Assembly (NCBI GenBank): GCA_019347595.1
Contig: JAHWLA010000052.1
Span: 1 to 12,931, forward strand
DNA: 12,931 bases
Direction of reading: 5' to 3'
Source of the DNA: Actinomycetota bacterium
GTDB lineage: Bacteria; Actinomycetota; Acidimicrobiia; Acidimicrobiales; JAHWLA01
Below are positions 11,664-12,931 of the stretch, one piece after another. Position 1 is the stretch's first letter. The number at the start of each line of letters is the position of its first letter. A program made the translations under genes and the position numbers. The notes below the pieces were generated by a model. The model was given only the letters and a program-made list of their open reading frames with translations. It had not been told where the DNA came from and made no database searches.

Positions 11664-12700
11664 CGGGGGAGCCTCCGCACCGACTGGGCCACGGCCGCCG
11701 GGATCCGGTCGAGGGGCAGGATCGTGGTGGCGGCGTCGACGGCGGCAGCCGCCCGGGGCATGCCGTAGACGGCGCTGGTCGCTTCGTCCTGGGCGATGGT
11801 GAGCGCGCCCGCTGTGCGCATGGCGAGCAGCCCCTGGGCGCCGTCGTCGCCCATGCCCGTGAGCAGCACGCCGACCGCCCGGGCGCCGAGGTGGGCGGCC
11901 ACCGAGCGGAACAGCTCGTCGGCCGAGGGGCGATGCAGCGTGCGGGGCAGCGGGTCCAGCACCGCCCGCCCGTCGGCGTCGACCTTCAGGTGGGCGCCGC
12001 CGGGAGCGACGTACACCACGCCGGGCCGCAGGTCGGCCCCGTCGACCGCGGGCTGGACCGACAGCGGCGACACACGCGCCATCCAGGCGACAAAGCCGTC
12101 GATGAAGTCGGCATGGAGGTGCTGGACGACGAGCACGGCGGCCGACACGCCGGCCAGGCCGGTCAGCACCTTGGCGACGGCAGGCGGCCCGCCGGTCGAC
12201 GCCGCCACCGCGACCACGGGCACGCGGGAGCCCCCCGCCCTGGTTGCCCGGCTGCCGGCACCCGGCGGCTTGCGTCGTCCGCGCGGGTGGCGGATGACGG
12301 TGGCGCCCCGCAGTGTGCGGACCCGGGCGCGCAACTCGGCTTCGGCGCCCGCCGTCCAACGCGTCGGCTTGGGCAGCGCGTCCAGTGCGCCGGCGACGAG
12401 GGCGTCCACCGCGGCCGTCGACTCCCGACCGGCGACCGACGCCGACAGCACGAGGATCGGCGCGGGCGAGTAGCCCATGATCTGCTCGATGGCATGGTGG
12501 CCGCCGCCGTCCGGGAGCTGGAGGTCGACGGTCACCACGTCGGGCTTGTGGCGCTGCACCACGCCGACCGCCTCCGCCCCCCCGACCGCCTCGCCCACCA
12601 CCTTGATGTCGCCTTCGGCCTCCAGCGCCCGCACCAGGTGGGCGCGCTGCACGGCCGAGTCCTCCACCACCACCACGGTCACGGCGCGGCCGCGCGTCAC
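11660..12700 (-). CDS. cheB: CheB protein-glutamate methylesterase
   Basis: A 346-residue response-regulator methylesterase that removes receptor methyl groups and so sets adaptation. The receiver (about 7-125) has 'VVVEDSAVQRAHL' (E13, D14), phospho-acceptor Asp59 in 'VDLQLPDGGG', Ser86 and Lys111 ('ALPKP'). The linker is basic ('RHPRGRRKPPG'). The catalytic domain (about 160-340) keeps the triad: Ser168 in 'AASTGGP', His194 in 'VQHLHADF' and Asp286 in 'TGMGDDGAQGL', nearly the same numbering as the enteric enzyme (164, 190, 286). The GTG start at 12700 overlaps the upstream stop by GTGA. Paired with CheR it forms the adaptation module of this operon, as WspF does in Wsp. Confidence 0.96.
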   Translation of the reverse strand: MTRGRAVTVVVVEDSAVQRAHLVRALEAEGDIKVVGEAVGGAEAVGVVQRHKPDVVTVDLQLPDGGGHHAIEQIMGYSPAPILVLSASVAGRESTAAVDALVAGALDALPKPTRWTAGAEAELRARVRTLRGATVIRHPRGRRKPPGAGSRATRAGGSRVPVVAVAASTGGPPAVAKVLTGLAGVSAAVLVVQHLHADFIDGFVAWMARVSPLSVQPAVDGADLRPGVVYVAPGGAHLKVDADGRAVLDPLPRTLHRPSADELFRSVAAHLGARAVGVLLTGMGDDGAQGLLAMRTAGALTIAQDEATSAVYGMPRAAAAVDAATTILPLDRIPAAVAQSVRRLPR

Positions 12701-12931
12701 GGCGCCCGCCCCAGCAGCCGCTCCACCACGTCGAGGAGGGCCGCTTCGTCGAACGCGCTCTTGACGATGTAGCCGTCGGCGCCTGCGTCGAGCCCCCGGC
12801 GGCGGTCCTCGGCCGTGGCCCGCGAGGTGAGGATGACGACGGGCGTGGTGGCCAGCGAGGCGTGGCCGCGGATGGTCTCGGTGAGCTCGAAGCCGTCGAG
12901 GCGCGGCATCTCGATATCGGTGAGCACGAGA
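12697..12931 (-). CDS. C-terminal receiver domain, probably of a hybrid CheA kinase (partial)
   Basis: Only the last 77 residues are visible; the 5' part lies beyond the right edge. They form the second half of a receiver: phospho-acceptor Asp in 'LVLTDIEMPRLDGFEL', Thr in 'VVILTSRAT' and Lys in 'YIVKSAF'. The closing stretch 'KSAFDEAALLDVVERLLG' resembles the receiver that ends hybrid CheA kinases (as in WspE) more than a free CheY, and its position just upstream of cheB fits. A stand-alone CheY-like protein remains possible. The stop overlaps the CheB start by GTGA. Confidence 0.7.
   Translation of the reverse strand, partial: LVLTDIEMPRLDGFELTETIRGHASLATTPVVILTSRATAEDRRRGLDAGADGYIVKSAFDEAALLDVVERLLGRAP

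Noticed and set aside
8561..11768. Two very long plus-strand open frames of about 690 and 647 codons
   Set aside because: They run antisense through the GGDEF, CheW and CheR genes and overlap each other; the products are Arg/Pro/Ala-rich with no recognisable domain.
10467..12359. CheR frame extended upstream to about 630 residues
   Set aside because: The extension is CheB read out of frame; CheR homology begins at the GTG at 11663, which has a strong GGAGG site.
1..12931. CRISPR arrays, tRNA/rRNA genes, insertion sequences, attachment sites
   Set aside because: No spaced direct repeats, cloverleaf-like stretches, transposase motifs or terminal inverted repeats were seen on reading both strands; a covariance search could still find a small RNA.

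Overview
The window is very GC-rich bacterial DNA with many GTG starts. It carries a SigB/SigF-type sigma factor, a pair of GAF-ANTAR proteins and 'DGGVYAFG'-type repeats, a mix that points to an actinobacterium, plausibly of the Acidimicrobiia; this is an inference from gene content, with no marker gene to prove it. The first 11 bases match the inner end of the standard Illumina adapter, so the left edge is probably an assembly contig end.

Layout. (1) 1-1482, minus: a carbamoyltransferase missing its C-terminal part. (2) 1713-2483, plus: a SigB/SigF-type sigma factor, divergent from it; the 230-base gap holds a SigB/F-like promoter candidate facing each way. (3) 2511-3946, minus: two GAF-ANTAR regulators overlapping by 4 bases, convergent with the sigma gene. 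(4) 4009-4284, plus: a pterin-4a-carbinolamine dehydratase, divergent from the GAF-ANTAR pair across a 62-base gap with back-to-back -10 elements. (5) 4339-6815, plus: a two-gene cation unit, a double-domain MgtE/SLC41-like permease followed by a protein with two PhoU-TrkA_C repeats. (6) 6920-7884, plus: a 40-residue, extremely acidic mini-protein translationally coupled to a CHAP amidase/peptidase-like protein with no signal peptide; a four-tract G-quadruplex motif lies just upstream. (7) 7996-9158, plus: two coupled envelope-anchored proteins with NPCBM-like beta domains. (8) 9188-12931, minus: a chemosensory operon in which every gene overlaps the next by GTGA. In transcription order it is a receiver-domain C-terminus (probably the tail of a hybrid CheA), CheB, CheR-TPR, CheW and a receiver-GGDEF diguanylate cyclase.

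How the parts work together. Region 8 has nearly the component set of the Pseudomonas Wsp surface-sensing system (CheA-Rec, CheB, CheR-TPR, CheW, Rec-GGDEF). It should send a methylation-adapted array signal to c-di-GMP synthesis rather than to a flagellar CheY. Regions 2 and 3 are stress/sensory gene-expression regulators. Region 5 is probably Mg2+ or other divalent-cation transport with a dedicated cytosolic regulator. Regions 6 and 7 are envelope or small-protein functions of unknown role and are the least explained part of the window. No RNA genes, CRISPR arrays, insertion sequences or gaps over 300 bases were seen.
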